A stretch of DNA of 64,000 nt from Rhizobium sp. C4 (GCF_021026315.1 NZ_JAJNCX010000008.1:124001-188000); one strand, 5' to 3'; shown: positions 25,882 through 34,794, numbered from the stretch's first letter. Numbers and translations are program-made. Notes: generated by a model from the letters alone, not told the origin.

Positions 25882-25926
25882 GACGGTATTCCTTCAATGT
25901 GCGGATGGGCCCTCAAGGCCTCGATG

Positions 25927-26481
25927 CTATGTCTCGGGGTAGGTGGCGTACATGTTCCGGATGCTTTCCAGGATCCGGGCCTGCTCTTCGGGCTTCCAGC
26001 GATGGAATCCGAGGAACGAGTTGCATTGGAAGCCCGTGAGGGCGAGCAAGGCGAGCAGAGCCGCCTCCGGTTTCGGACCGGTGGACATGGCCTTGATATC
26101 CATGGCTGTCCACTCGCGTAGCTGATGGTGAAGCTCTTCTTCGTGCGATACTGACGCGCCAATGGCCATGGCAACGGCGCGATCGACGTCATCGATTTCG
26201 CGTTCCGCAGCCTTGAGCCGGCCGAAGAGTTCCGGATGAGGCGTGTCCTTTGCGCCAGCGATGGCCTGTTCCTGCCGCGCCTGTTCGGCACTCACACGTC
26301 GATCGATCAGGGCGCACAGAAGGGCGCTTTTTGATTTGTGGTCATAGACGACGGTCGATTTGCTGACGCCCGCCTCCTGCGCCACGGCGTCGATCGAAAG
26401 CCCGGCAGCGCCGAGTTTCATCACGACCCGCTCAGCGGCATCGAGAATGTCGTCCTTCTTGATCTTACGGATTCGGCCCAC
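25927..26481 (-). CDS. TetR family regulator of the RND efflux operon
   Basis: A regulator of about 184 residues. The HTH is near the N-terminus (ILDAAERVVMKLG, SIDAVAQEAGVSKSTVVYDH, KSKSALLCALI). The recognition helix ends VVYDHK instead of the usual LYYHFK. I start at GTG 26481 because GGAG is spaced 6 bp ahead, though a TTG at 26493 is in frame. As first gene of the efflux operon with paired inverted sites upstream, it is the probable local repressor, released when a pump substrate binds. Confidence 0.88.
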   Translation of the reverse strand: MGRIRKIKKDDILDAAERVVMKLGAAGLSIDAVAQEAGVSKSTVVYDHKSKSALLCALIDRRVSAEQARQEQAIAGAKDTPHPELFGRLKAAEREIDDVDRAVAMAIGASVSHEEELHHQLREWTAMDIKAMSTGPKPEAALLALLALTGFQCNSFLGFHRWKPEEQARILESIRNMYATYPET

Positions 26482-26512
26482 GGCGCTCTCCAAACGTTAT
26501 GCTGGGTATTTA

Positions 26513-26555
26513 CGAACGGTCGTGTTTTTTTGCAAGATAAAAAAACGATCGTTCG
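26513..26555 (-). promoter_or_regulatory. inverted operator pair upstream of the efflux operon
   Basis: CGAACGGTCG (26513-26522) and CGATCGTTCG (26546-26555) are inverted copies with one mismatch, separated by an A/T-run spacer. They lie 30-75 bp ahead of the TetR start codon and are likely binding sites for that repressor. Confidence 0.55.
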
Positions 26556-26909
26556 GCAAAAAAATGGAGTTTGGCAAACGGGGGCTATTCCGGCGATTTT
26601 CCGACCCTGTGTCGGTACAAAATTCAGCCCTTCGCGACCGCAGGCGTCTGCGCCCATCCAGCGTACTCGGCGAAAAGGCCTTCTCGGAAATCCCTGCGCG
26701 GACGCGAAAACCCACGAACCCCGTTGACGATCGGCAAGATTCGATCATAATCGAATACGATTTGATCAAATTATGGAAGAGGTTCGGCTTTTCCGAAATG
26801 GGTGATTGCGCCTTGTGCCGCGAGGCCGCCATGCCCTGATTTTTCGTCTCTTCGCATGACGCAACGTCCGCGAATATCTGCCCCCACCGCCTTTGAAGGA
26901 GTGTCCAGC
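26556..26909. other. intergenic region between efflux regulator and isochorismatase-like gene
   Basis: No gene is supported in this stretch. At 26760-26771 the sequence ATTTGATCAAAT is a perfect 12-bp palindrome within an AT-rich patch, about 140 bp ahead of the isochorismatase-like start. It could be an operator, but its owner is unknown. Confidence 0.4.
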
Positions 26910-27458
26910 ATGTCCGAAAACGCCCTGATCCTCATCGACTTCCAGAACGATTACTTCGAAGGCGGGGCATTTCCGCTGGTCGAGACCGACATTGCCGCGG
27001 CCAGGGCGGCAAAGCTCGTTGATAGGTTCCGCAAGGCTGGCCGGCCGGTCATCCATGTCCGCCATCATTCGACGGAGAGCGACGCGACCTTCTTCGTTCC
27101 AGGAACCGAGGGAGCTGAAATCAACGGGCTGGTTGCACCGGCAGCCGGCGAGCCGGTGGTCACCAAGTCCAACATCAATGCCTTTCTCGACACCGATCTG
27201 AAGGCGCTGCTTGACACGCGGGGTATCGGCCATGTGACCGTGGTCGGCGCGATGAGCCACATGTGCGTCGACGCATTCGTCAGGGCGGCGTCGGACTTCG
27301 GCTATGGGGTGACGGTCGCGCATGACGCGGTTGCGACGCGCGATCTCGATTTCGGCGGTCGCACGGTGCCGGCAGCCGAGGTGCATGCGGCATTCATGTC
27401 GGCGCTCGCCTTTGCCTATGCGGAGGTCGCCTCGACCGAGGACCTGCTGCAACGCTAA
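26910..27458 (+). CDS. isochorismatase-like cysteine hydrolase
   Basis: A 182-residue cysteine hydrolase of the isochorismatase/nicotinamidase superfamily. The triad is present: Asp in LILIDFQNDYF (about 6-16), Lys in PVVTKSNINAF and Cys in GAMSHMCVDAFVRAA (about 118), beside the usual cis-peptide bond motif. It hydrolyses an amide, ester or related bond of an unknown substrate. I start at ATG 26910 with GAAGGAG 8 bp before it; the open frame extends back to 26802 without homology. It stands alone, convergent with the gamma-glutamyltransferase gene. Confidence 0.85.
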   Translation: MSENALILIDFQNDYFEGGAFPLVETDIAAARAAKLVDRFRKAGRPVIHVRHHSTESDATFFVPGTEGAEINGLVAPAAGEPVVTKSNINAFLDTDLKALLDTRGIGHVTVVGAMSHMCVDAFVRAASDFGYGVTVAHDAVATRDLDFGGRTVPAAEVHAAFMSALAFAYAEVASTEDLLQR

Positions 27459-27463
27459 GCAAT

Positions 27464-27496
27464 CGCACCGCCGCCGGGTTTTCCCGCGGCGGTGCG
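27464..27496. terminator. bidirectional terminator hairpin
   Basis: CGCACCGCCGC and GCGGCGGTGCG pair perfectly over 11 bp, and the stem continues GGG/CCC around a TTTT loop with one bulged C. It lies between two convergent genes, 5 bp after one stop and 11 bp before the other, so it can serve both. Confidence 0.75.
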
Positions 27497-27507
27497 AACC
27501 ATCGAGT

Positions 27508-29133
27508 TTAGAGACCGAGCGCGATCCCGTCCTTGCGGGATTCCGATCCGCCGGTGAGCGTGCCGTTTTCCCAGTCGATGCGGATCACCTGGGCGCCGCC
27601 GATCGGGTCTTCGGTCGGCACGATCTCGAAGCCGCGGGCCTTGAGCTCGGCAATGGTCGCCGCCGGCACAGTATGTTCCACCTCGATCTTCGGCTGCAGG
27701 CCGCTTGCCGGCACCAGACGCGGCAGGTCGATCGCGTCCTGCATGTCCATGCCATAGTCGATCACCTTCGAAATCAGATGCGCATGGCCCATGGCCTGAT
27801 AATAGCCGCCCATGACACCGAAGGACATCTCCGTGCGACCATCACGCGTCACCATGCCGGGAATGATCGTGTGCAGCGGCCGTTTTTCCGGCGCGATCAT
27901 ATTGGGATGGCCGCGCGTCAGCGAGAAGCTCTGGCCGCGATTGTGCAGGATGACGCCCGACTTCGGCGCGACGATGCCGGTGCCGAAACTGTCGAAGATC
28001 GAGTTGATGAAGCTGACCGAATTGCGCTCGGAATCGACGACGGAAATATAGACCGTGTCGCGATGGCGCGGCAGTTCGAAGGGCGGCAGATCGGCAATGG
28101 CCTGTTTGAGATCGATCATGCCGGCAAGCCGTTTTGCGAGATCATCCGACAGCATTTCCTCGACCGGCACATCGGCTTTGGCGGGGTCGGCGAGCCATGA
28201 ATCGCGCGCGGCGTAGGCCAAGCGCGTCGCCTCAAGCTCGATATGGATGCGATCGACCGTATCTGGCGCGCCCTGAGCCTCGAAATGCGAGAGGATGTTG
28301 AGGATCATCAGGGCGATGATGCCCTGGCCGTTCGGCGGGCATTCGTGGATCGTATAGCCGCGGAAATCCGTGGTCACAGGCTTCACATAGTCGCCCTTGG
28401 CGGCGGCAAAGTCTTCCAGCGTATGCAGTCCGCCGAGTTCGCGCAGGCGCGTCACCATGTCTTCGGCCACCGGTCCGCGATAGAAGCCGTCTCGGCCTTC
28501 GGCGACGATGCGGCGGAAGGTTGCGGCGAGTTCCGGCTGGCGATGCATTTCGCCGATGCGCGGCGCGCGGCCTTTGGGCAGGAAGATGCGGGCGGCGGCT
28601 TCATCGGCAGCCAGCAGCGGCTCCTCCTTTGCCCAGTCACGATGAACGCGCGGCGAGATGGCATAGCCGTTCTCGGCAAAGGCGATTGCCGGCGCGAGAA
28701 CATCGGCCAGCGGCAGGCGGCCGTGATCGGCATGAAGCTGCGTCCAGGCGTCGATGGCACCGGGGATGGTGACGGCCGACGGCGACTGGCGCGGGACTTC
28801 GGTGAGGCCGCGTTCCTCGAACCAGTCGACGGTGAGTGCGGCCGGTGTGCGGCCCGAGCCGTTATAGGCGATGACATCGGCCCCACCCTTCGGGGCATAA
28901 AGCGCGAAACAGTCGCCGCCAATGCCGGTCGAGCCGGGTTCGACGACGCATTGCACGGCGCAGGCGGCAATGGCGGCATCCATGGCGTTGCCGCCGGCCT
29001 GCAGGATGTTGATCGCGACAAGCGTTGCGGAAGGGTGCGAGGTGGCGGCCATCGCCTGAGCGGACACGGCGACCGACCGCGTCGGCGTCTCGAAATTGCG
29101 CATTGCGTTGTGAACTCCCTGGTATGCAGTCAT
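27508..29133 (-). CDS. gamma-glutamyltransferase family protein
   Basis: A 541-residue Ntn-hydrolase that cleaves or transfers gamma-glutamyl groups (for example from glutathione). The large-subunit motif GGNAMDAAIAACAVQCVVEPG (in parts, about 45-68) and GIGGDCFALY are typical. Self-cleavage should occur before the nucleophile Thr in RHRDTVYISVVDSE (about residue 355). The substrate loop MGGYYQAMGHA follows. No signal peptide is seen, so this is the cytoplasmic type common in rhizobia. It is 7 bp behind the transporter permease gene and on the same strand. Start at ATG 29133; ATG 29103 is also possible. Confidence 0.88.
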   Translation of the reverse strand: MTAYQGVHNAMRNFETPTRSVAVSAQAMAATSHPSATLVAINILQAGGNAMDAAIAACAVQCVVEPGSTGIGGDCFALYAPKGGADVIAYNGSGRTPAALTVDWFEERGLTEVPRQSPSAVTIPGAIDAWTQLHADHGRLPLADVLAPAIAFAENGYAISPRVHRDWAKEEPLLAADEAAARIFLPKGRAPRIGEMHRQPELAATFRRIVAEGRDGFYRGPVAEDMVTRLRELGGLHTLEDFAAAKGDYVKPVTTDFRGYTIHECPPNGQGIIALMILNILSHFEAQGAPDTVDRIHIELEATRLAYAARDSWLADPAKADVPVEEMLSDDLAKRLAGMIDLKQAIADLPPFELPRHRDTVYISVVDSERNSVSFINSIFDSFGTGIVAPKSGVILHNRGQSFSLTRGHPNMIAPEKRPLHTIIPGMVTRDGRTEMSFGVMGGYYQAMGHAHLISKVIDYGMDMQDAIDLPRLVPASGLQPKIEVEHTVPAATIAELKARGFEIVPTEDPIGGAQVIRIDWENGTLTGGSESRKDGIALGL

Positions 29134-29140
29134 GCGGACC

Positions 29141-29830
29141 TCAGCGCTGGCGGTAAGGCGTCAGCCTTGCCTCGAGCAGCGTCAGCCCCCGTACGATGAG
29201 GAAATTGAGGATGAGATAGATGGCGCCGGCGGCGATGAAGACTTCGATGGCACGATAGGTCTGCGAAATCAGCTCCTGCGCGATGCCGGTCACTTCCGTC
29301 AGCGTGATGATGGAGGCGAGCGACGTGCCCTTCACCATCAGGATGATCTCGTTGCTATAGGCCGGCAGCGCCTGGCGCAGCGCCAGCGGCAGGACGACCA
29401 GCCGCATGGTGCGGAAACGGTTGAGGCCGAGCGCCAAAGCCGCTTCGGAGAGGCCGCGCGGCACGTTGCGGATCGCGCCGCGCAGGATTTCGCTGCCATA
29501 GGCGCCTGTGTTGAGCGTCAGCGCGATGATGGCGCACCAGTAGGGTTCGCGGAACAACCACCAGAGGCCGACCGATTGCAGCGCCGGGCGGAACTGGCCG
29601 AGGCCGTAGTAGATCAGGAAGATCTGCACCAGAAGCGGCGTGCCACGGAAGATGGCGACGAAGATGCGGATCGGCAGGACGGCATAGGTCCGTTCGCCCT
29701 GCTGCGCGAGCGCCAGCACAAGGGCCAGTCCGAAACCCAGCAGAACCGATGTGCCGGCGAGCTCCAGCGTCAGCGGCAGGCCGGCGAGAAGCTTGGGGAT
29801 GATTTCGAGGAAGAAGCCGGGATCGATCAT
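29141..29830 (-). CDS. polar amino acid ABC transporter permease (HisM-like)
   Basis: A 229-residue inner-membrane permease. It has about five helices and the ABC-facing EAA loop SEAALALGLNRFRTMRLVVLPLA (in parts, about 135-157), plus the family pattern FRGTPLLVQIFLIYYGLG. ATG 29830 overlaps the preceding permease stop as ATGA; an upstream start at 29926 is not homologous. It forms the permease dimer with the preceding gene. Imports a polar or basic amino acid; the exact ligand is not readable. Confidence 0.9.
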   Translation of the reverse strand: MIDPGFFLEIIPKLLAGLPLTLELAGTSVLLGFGLALVLALAQQGERTYAVLPIRIFVAIFRGTPLLVQIFLIYYGLGQFRPALQSVGLWWLFREPYWCAIIALTLNTGAYGSEILRGAIRNVPRGLSEAALALGLNRFRTMRLVVLPLALRQALPAYSNEIILMVKGTSLASIITLTEVTGIAQELISQTYRAIEVFIAAGAIYLILNFLIVRGLTLLEARLTPYRQR

Positions 29831-30540
29831 CGGTGTGCGATCCCCCGCGAGGCATTGGCTTCTGCACGGTTGAAGACGAGGTCGGTGAGGCCGGCAATGG
29901 CGAAATAGAGTGCTGCGGCGGCGCAATAGAAGAGGAACGGCTCGCGCGTCGAGCCGGCGCCGATCTGAGCCTGGCGCATCAGCTCGACAAGGCCGATGAC
30001 CGAAATCAGCGCAGAATCCTTCAGCACGAGCTGCCAGACATTGCCGAGACCGGGAATGGCGTGGCGCAGCAATTGCGGCACGATGACGAGGCGGAGCGTC
30101 TGGAGGCGGGTGAGCGCGAGCGCCTTGGCGGCATCAAACTGGCCCTTGTCGATGGCAAGATAGGCGCCGCGATAGACTTCCGACTGATAGGCCCCGGAAA
30201 TGAAGCCGATCGTCAGGATACCGGTCGCCAAGGTCGGCAGGCCGACAAAGCCCTGCGAACCGAAGAGGCGCGCGATCGAGGTCAGTGCGATACTGCCGCC
30301 GTAGTAGAAAAGATAGATGCTGAGCAGGTCCGGCACGCCGCGAAACACCGTGCCGTAGACTGAGGCAAGCCCGCGCGGCACCTTTGACGAGTAGAGCCGT
30401 CCGGCCGCTGCCAGTCCGCCGAAAACGGCGCCCAGGAAAAAGCCGAGGACGGAGAGGAGGAGCGTGACGCCGGCCGCTTCGAGAAGCATGGCGCCCCAAC
30501 CTCCGGTCCCGAACCCGAGCAGATGGAGTTTGTCAAACAT
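29827..30540 (-). CDS. polar amino acid ABC transporter permease (HisQ-like)
   Basis: A 237-residue permease partner. Motifs seen are FRGVPDLLSIYLFYYGG and the coupling loop FDAAKALALTRLQTLRLVIVPQ. It follows the substrate-binding protein gene by 110 bp with a stem-loop between, and overlaps the next permease by 4 bp. No ATPase gene follows in this set. Confidence 0.9.
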   Translation of the reverse strand: MFDKLHLLGFGTGGWGAMLLEAAGVTLLLSVLGFFLGAVFGGLAAAGRLYSSKVPRGLASVYGTVFRGVPDLLSIYLFYYGGSIALTSIARLFGSQGFVGLPTLATGILTIGFISGAYQSEVYRGAYLAIDKGQFDAAKALALTRLQTLRLVIVPQLLRHAIPGLGNVWQLVLKDSALISVIGLVELMRQAQIGAGSTREPFLFYCAAAALYFAIAGLTDLVFNRAEANASRGIAHR

Positions 30541-30610
30541 AAGGTTTCAAGACCTGTCAGACGGCGCGACACGACGGGCGCGAACGTGGCTGTTCTGGAA
30601 AAGGGGAAAA

Positions 30611-30633
30611 GGGACCGGGCCTTGCCCGATCCC
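30611..30633 (-). terminator. stem-loop between binding protein and permease genes
   Basis: GGGACCGGGC and GCCCGATCCC pair over 10 positions with one mismatch around a 3-nt loop. On the minus strand the hairpin is 18 bp after the binding-protein stop and is followed by TTTTCCCCTTTT. It probably acts as a partial terminator or mRNA-end protector, giving more binding protein than permease. Confidence 0.6.
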
Positions 30634-30650
30634 CTCCGGTCCGCCTTGGG

Positions 30651-31502
30651 TTACTTTACCGGCGTAACGTCGGTATGCACCCACTTTTCGGAGATGCGCT
30701 TGATCGTGCCGTCGGCGATTGCTGCGTCGATGGCCTTGTTGAACATGTCCTTCAGCGCCTTGTCTTCCTTGCGCAGACCCGCACCCGTGCCGAGGCCGAA
30801 AACGCCGCCGACGAAGCCGGGGCCGGCGATCGTGTAGTCGGCAAATTCCGGCTTGGCGAGCGTGGCGGCGAGCGCCGTCTGCTGGGCGAAGAGTGCGTCG
30901 ACGCGGCCGGCAGCGAGGTCGAGGTCATGCTGTTCGGTGGTCTTGTATTCACGGATTTCGACCGTGTCGGCGAAATACTTCTTCAGGAAGTCGAGATTGG
31001 TTGTGCCGGACTGCACGCCGACAACCTTGCCCTTGAGCAGCGGCTTCAGCTTTTCAATGGCAGCCTTGGAGGCGGCTTCGTCTTCCAGCTTGAACTTTTC
31101 CTTCGAGATGCCGAGCTTGCCGAGGTCGCTGTTCTTGGCGACGGCGAAGCCCGAGGGGTCGACGGCGTAGGGCTGGGTGAAGTCGATCGTTTCCAGGCGC
31201 TTCGGCGTGATGAACATGCTGGCCATGATCACGTCGAACTTGCCGACGGTCAGCGAGGGGATGAGGCCGTCCCAGTTCTGGGCGACGATCGTGCACTTGA
31301 TCTTCATGCGGGCGCAGAGATCGTTGGCGAGCTCGATTTCAAGCCCGTCGAGCTTGCCTTCGGCATTGGTGAAGTTCCAGGGCGCATAGGCACCCTCGGT
31401 CGCGATCTTGATTTCCTTCGGTGCATCTGCAGCGCCTGCAAGCGGCGCCGACAGGAGTGTCATGAAGGTAGCCGCGACTGCGGCCAAACGACGAAATGTC
31501 AT
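30651..31502 (-). CDS. periplasmic amino acid/opine-type binding protein
   Basis: A 283-residue solute-binding protein with signal peptide MTFRRLAAVAATFMTLLSAP, cut near AGAADAP. The mature part opens EIKIATEGAYAPWNF and has ELANDLCARMKIKCTIV, NWDGLIPSLTVGKFDVIMAS and the C-terminal LRKEDKALKDMFNKAIDAAI. This pattern is that of HisJ/ArgT and of rhizobial opine binders such as NocT and OccT, so basic amino acids or their conjugates are likely ligands. First of three transporter genes, 90 bp downstream of the GntR regulator. Confidence 0.9.
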   Translation of the reverse strand: MTFRRLAAVAATFMTLLSAPLAGAADAPKEIKIATEGAYAPWNFTNAEGKLDGLEIELANDLCARMKIKCTIVAQNWDGLIPSLTVGKFDVIMASMFITPKRLETIDFTQPYAVDPSGFAVAKNSDLGKLGISKEKFKLEDEAASKAAIEKLKPLLKGKVVGVQSGTTNLDFLKKYFADTVEIREYKTTEQHDLDLAAGRVDALFAQQTALAATLAKPEFADYTIAGPGFVGGVFGLGTGAGLRKEDKALKDMFNKAIDAAIADGTIKRISEKWVHTDVTPVK

Positions 31503-31592
31503 GGCTGGTCCCCTTTTGTTATGCCGCGTCTGCGGCTGTTCCCCGTCCTTGCCGGTGTTTCCCGGCTTCGGACAATAATGACCGATCGGCGT

Positions 31593-32267
31593 TCAGCGCC
31601 GACCGGGACTTGCGAAATCGGCCAGCAGCGATGCCGTGCCGAGAACATGATCTTCCATGACGCGCTCGGCCTCGACCGGATCGCCCGATTTCAGCGCGTC
31701 GATAAGGTTCTGGTGCTCCTCGCGCGCCGAAAGCGGCTTCTGGACGTCATCGAACCAGATGCGCATGTAGGGCTCGATCGCCACATGCAGCGCGGCGATC
31801 TGGCGGATGAGCTTGGGCCGCCCGCTGAGGCTGTAGATATAGGCGTGGAATTCCTGGTGACGCAGCACCCAGTCATTGCTGCCGGCTTCTCCGGCGCGCT
31901 CCATGCGCACGAAAAGCCGGTCCAGCTCCTCGAAATGCTCCGCCGTCAGCCGGGGCGTCACGAGGCGGACGGCGAGACCTTCCAGCACGGAGCGGATCTC
32001 GAAGGCCTCGTTCATTTCCTCAAGCGTCAGACCCGCCACCACGCAACCGCGATTGGGCCTGAGCGTCACGAGACCATCGGCGGCGAGCCGGCGAAAGGCC
32101 TCGCGCACAGGCATGCGGCTCATGCCGATCTCGGCAGCAATATCTTCCGGGATCAGCCGCTGGCCCGCCTTGTAGCGTCCAAGCCGCAGCGCCTTGTGGA
32201 GATAGAGATACGCTTCCTCCTCGGCCGTGGAGGCGGCATGCGATGGGGAGGAAAGATTGGCGATCAT
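31593..32267 (-). CDS. GntR family regulator (FCD/FadR subgroup)
   Basis: A regulator of about 224 residues. The winged HTH is at about 20-80 (GQRLIPEDIAAEIGMSRMPV, REAFRRLAADGLVTLRPNRG). The FCD effector domain follows, with metal ligands around EFHAYIYSLSG and the late His in VMEDHVLGTA. ATG 32267 is used; an in-frame TTG at 32324 is unlikely. It lies upstream of the binding-protein gene and downstream of the homocysteine methyltransferase gene, so it may control either transporter. The region before it contains TTTGTATCC...TATCCAAAC, a possible binding site. Confidence 0.85.
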   Translation of the reverse strand: MIANLSSPSHAASTAEEEAYLYLHKALRLGRYKAGQRLIPEDIAAEIGMSRMPVREAFRRLAADGLVTLRPNRGCVVAGLTLEEMNEAFEIRSVLEGLAVRLVTPRLTAEHFEELDRLFVRMERAGEAGSNDWVLRHQEFHAYIYSLSGRPKLIRQIAALHVAIEPYMRIWFDDVQKPLSAREEHQNLIDALKSGDPVEAERVMEDHVLGTASLLADFASPGRR

Positions 32268-32327
32268 CTGGCTCACTGGATTTTTGTATCCACTTATCCA
32301 AACATCCACAAAGACCGCCGTCAAGAG

Positions 32328-32359
32328 CCCTTCTCCGGATTTTCAGATCCGGAGAAGGG
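32328..32359. terminator. stem-loop upstream of the GntR gene
   Basis: CCCTTCTCCGGAT and ATCCGGAGAAGGG make a perfect 13-bp stem with a 6-nt loop. It lies between the methyltransferase and GntR genes on the minus strand. No T tract follows. It may be a transcript end for the upstream genes or a regulatory structure in the GntR leader. Confidence 0.55.
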
Positions 32360-32386
32360 GAAATGTGGATGAGGTGAGAAAGCCGG

Positions 32387-32414
32387 GCCGGATGTCGGGT
32401 TTTCAACATCCGGC
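32387..32414. terminator. stem-loop after the homocysteine S-methyltransferase gene
   Basis: GCCGGATGT and ACATCCGGC form a perfect 9-bp stem with a 10-nt loop, starting 14 bp after the methyltransferase stop on the minus strand. With the hairpin at 32328-32359 it makes a tandem pair. Confidence 0.5.
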
Positions 32415-32427
32415 AAATGCAGCCTGT

Positions 32428-33348
32428 TCAGGCCGCTTTCGCGCTGGAAAGTGTCTGCTTCAGGCGATGGATATGGGCCGCGCCGATGCCGCAGCAGCCG
32501 CCGACCATGGAGGCCCCGGCATCGACCCAGGTGCAGGCAAAGCGCGAATAGGCGTCGTCGTTGAGGTCCTCGCGGGTGGCGTGCAGGCCTTCATTGGCCG
32601 CCGATTCGCCCTGTTCGCCTTCAAACGCATTGGCATAGACGCCGATCTGAAGGTCGGAGTTTGCGGCCTTGATCACGCGGTTGGCGGTGTCCACCGCCTC
32701 GCGCATGATTTCCGGCTTGCTGCAATTGAAGAGCAGGGCTTGAGCGCCCGATTGCACCGCCCATTGGGCCGCTGCCTCGACCGTCTCGCCGGAGCGCAGT
32801 TTCGGCACTTCGGGATGGTCGCGCCTGGCGTCATCATCAAGCGTGAAGGAGATCCAGAACGGCTTGCCCGTGACGGCGACCGCCTGACGAACGGCTGCGC
32901 CCTCGGCGATCAGGCTCAGGGTTTCGCCGAGCCAGACATCGATATGGGGCGCAAGATTGTCGACCAGCACCTTGAGATAGGTCTGCACCCGCGACGGATC
33001 GAAATTCTGCGGTTCATAGGAACCGAAGATCGGCGGCAGCGAGCCGGCAACGCGGATCTTGCGGTCCTTGCAGGCATCAGCTGCAGCGCGGGCGAGCTGA
33101 CCGGACAGCGCGATCAGCCGCGCGCCGTCCTTCTCGAACCGCTCTTCGCCGATATGGAAGGGCACGAGCGCATAGCTGTTGGTGGTGACGACATCGGCAC
33201 CCGCTTCGATGAATTCCTCATGCACCTGCTGCACGATCTCGGGCGAGTTGATCAGCGCCAGTGCCGACCATTCCGGCTGCTTCAGTTCGGCACCGAGGCG
33301 CAGGAGTTCGCGGCTCATGCCGCCGTCGAGAATGGTGAGTTTGGTCAT
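32428..33348 (-). CDS. homocysteine S-methyltransferase family protein
   Basis: A 306-residue zinc-dependent barrel enzyme that moves a methyl group, usually from S-methylmethionine or a betaine, to homocysteine to make methionine. The N-terminal LDGGMSRELLRLGA is typical. The zinc Cys residues are seen in LLFNCSKPE (near 215) and the GGCCGIG pair near the C-terminus. It lies 19 bp downstream of two permease genes of an amino-acid transporter and is probably in that operon. Uptake and use of a methylated sulfur amino acid would fit, but this is inference. Confidence 0.88.
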   Translation of the reverse strand: MTKLTILDGGMSRELLRLGAELKQPEWSALALINSPEIVQQVHEEFIEAGADVVTTNSYALVPFHIGEERFEKDGARLIALSGQLARAAADACKDRKIRVAGSLPPIFGSYEPQNFDPSRVQTYLKVLVDNLAPHIDVWLGETLSLIAEGAAVRQAVAVTGKPFWISFTLDDDARRDHPEVPKLRSGETVEAAAQWAVQSGAQALLFNCSKPEIMREAVDTANRVIKAANSDLQIGVYANAFEGEQGESAANEGLHATREDLNDDAYSRFACTWVDAGASMVGGCCGIGAAHIHRLKQTLSSAKAA

Positions 33349-33367
33349 TGGGTCAGACTCCAGACTG

Positions 33368-34057
33368 CTAGCGCCGCATCGGGACCTGCCGTTCCAGAAG
33401 ACGGAACGTGCCGGCGATGATGGCGGTGATGACGAGATAGAAAACGGTGACGACGATGAGCGGTTCGTAGACCAGCAGCGTGTCCTGCCGGACCTTGGTG
33501 GCGACCGCGTAGAGGTCCATGACCGTCACGGTGAAGGCGAGCGGTGTGGACTTCAGCTGCATGACGATTTCGCCGCCGATGGTGGGCAGCGCGATGCGGA
33601 TGGCGCGCGGCAGCCAGATGCGCCGCGTCAGTTTCCAGCGGCTCATGCCGAAGGCGCGTCCGGCCTCAAGCTCGCCTTTGGGTACGGCGAGCAGCGCCCC
33701 GCGCAACACTTCCGCCTCATAGGCCGCATAGTTCAGCGTGAAGCTGACGGCGGCGAAGAAGAAGCCTTCGCGCAGGATCGGCCAGAATAGCGACTGGCGA
33801 ATGCCGGGGATCATCGGCAGAAGCGAGCCGACGCCATAATAGAGCAGCCAGAGCTGGATGAGCAGCGGCGTGCCGCGAAAGAAGGTGCAATAGCCGCGTG
33901 ACAGCGCCCGCGTGACCGGCCCGCCGCTGACCTGCGCAAAGGCAAGGCCGATGGCGATGAGGAAGCCGAAGACGACGGAAATGACAAGCAGCGCAATGGT
34001 CTGCCAGGCACCGGTCAATAGCAGCGGCCAATAGGCGTCGATCCAGGAGAAGGTCAT
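33368..34057 (-). CDS. polar amino acid ABC transporter permease
   Basis: A 229-residue inner-membrane permease with the motif FRGTPLLIQLWLLYYGVG and coupling loop LEAGRAFGMSRWKLTRRIWLPR (in parts). Its ATG overlaps the preceding permease stop by 4 bp. It belongs to the second transporter set, just before the homocysteine methyltransferase gene. Confidence 0.9.
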   Translation of the reverse strand: MTFSWIDAYWPLLLTGAWQTIALLVISVVFGFLIAIGLAFAQVSGGPVTRALSRGYCTFFRGTPLLIQLWLLYYGVGSLLPMIPGIRQSLFWPILREGFFFAAVSFTLNYAAYEAEVLRGALLAVPKGELEAGRAFGMSRWKLTRRIWLPRAIRIALPTIGGEIVMQLKSTPLAFTVTVMDLYAVATKVRQDTLLVYEPLIVVTVFYLVITAIIAGTFRLLERQVPMRR

Positions 34058-34794
34058 GGCGCAAAACCTCCCGCCGGCTTCGGCTGGCCGCGCCGCACGC
34101 GCTTCTCAATGAGGTTGAACAGCGCATTGGAGATCAGCGTCAGCGCCAGATAGATGAGCGCCGAGGCCATGAAGAAGATGAAATAATGCTTGGTGCTGGC
34201 CCCTGCGAGCCGCGTGGCAAGCGCCAGTTCCTGATAGCCGACGACGGCGATGAGCGCGCTGTCCTTCATGATCGACATCCAGAGATTGGCCAGACCCGGC
34301 AGCGCATTGGGCAACAGCGCCGGCAGCACGATGCGGCGGAAGCGCAGGCCAGGGCCCATGCCGAAGGCCTTCGCCGCCTCGATCTGGCCGACGGGGATGG
34401 CCAGGATCGCGCCGCGCAACACTTCCGTCATATAGGCGCCTTGGACGAAGCCGAGCACGGCAATCGCGACGGCAAAACCGTTCAGCTCGAAACCCGGCAG
34501 GTTGAAAAGCGCCAGCAGGCGGTTCAACCCATCCATGCCGGCATAATAGAGGCCGACGATGAGGATGAGTTCGGGGACCGCGCGGATGGCGATTGTATAG
34601 AACTGGAGAAGCAGGCGTAGCGGCCTGCTTCCCGAAAGCTTGCCCAGCGCCCCGCCGGTCCCGAGAACGAGACCGATCAGGAAGGCGCCGGCGGAGATGG
34701 CGACGGTCGAGGCGGCTCCGGTCAGCAGCACCCCGCCCCATCCCGGAGGATAGGGGGAGAGCAGATCGAAGATGCCTTGTGGTGCCGTCGCCAT
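34054..34794 (-). CDS. polar amino acid ABC transporter permease
   Basis: A 246-residue permease forming the pair with the next gene. Motifs include AVPELILIVGLYYAGMDG and the coupling loop IEAAKAFGMGPGLRFRRIVL. It starts 9 bp after the binding-protein stop, so here no stem-loop separates the two, in contrast to the other transporter set. Confidence 0.9.
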   Translation of the reverse strand: MATAPQGIFDLLSPYPPGWGGVLLTGAASTVAISAGAFLIGLVLGTGGALGKLSGSRPLRLLLQFYTIAIRAVPELILIVGLYYAGMDGLNRLLALFNLPGFELNGFAVAIAVLGFVQGAYMTEVLRGAILAIPVGQIEAAKAFGMGPGLRFRRIVLPALLPNALPGLANLWMSIMKDSALIAVVGYQELALATRLAGASTKHYFIFFMASALIYLALTLISNALFNLIEKRVRRGQPKPAGGFAP

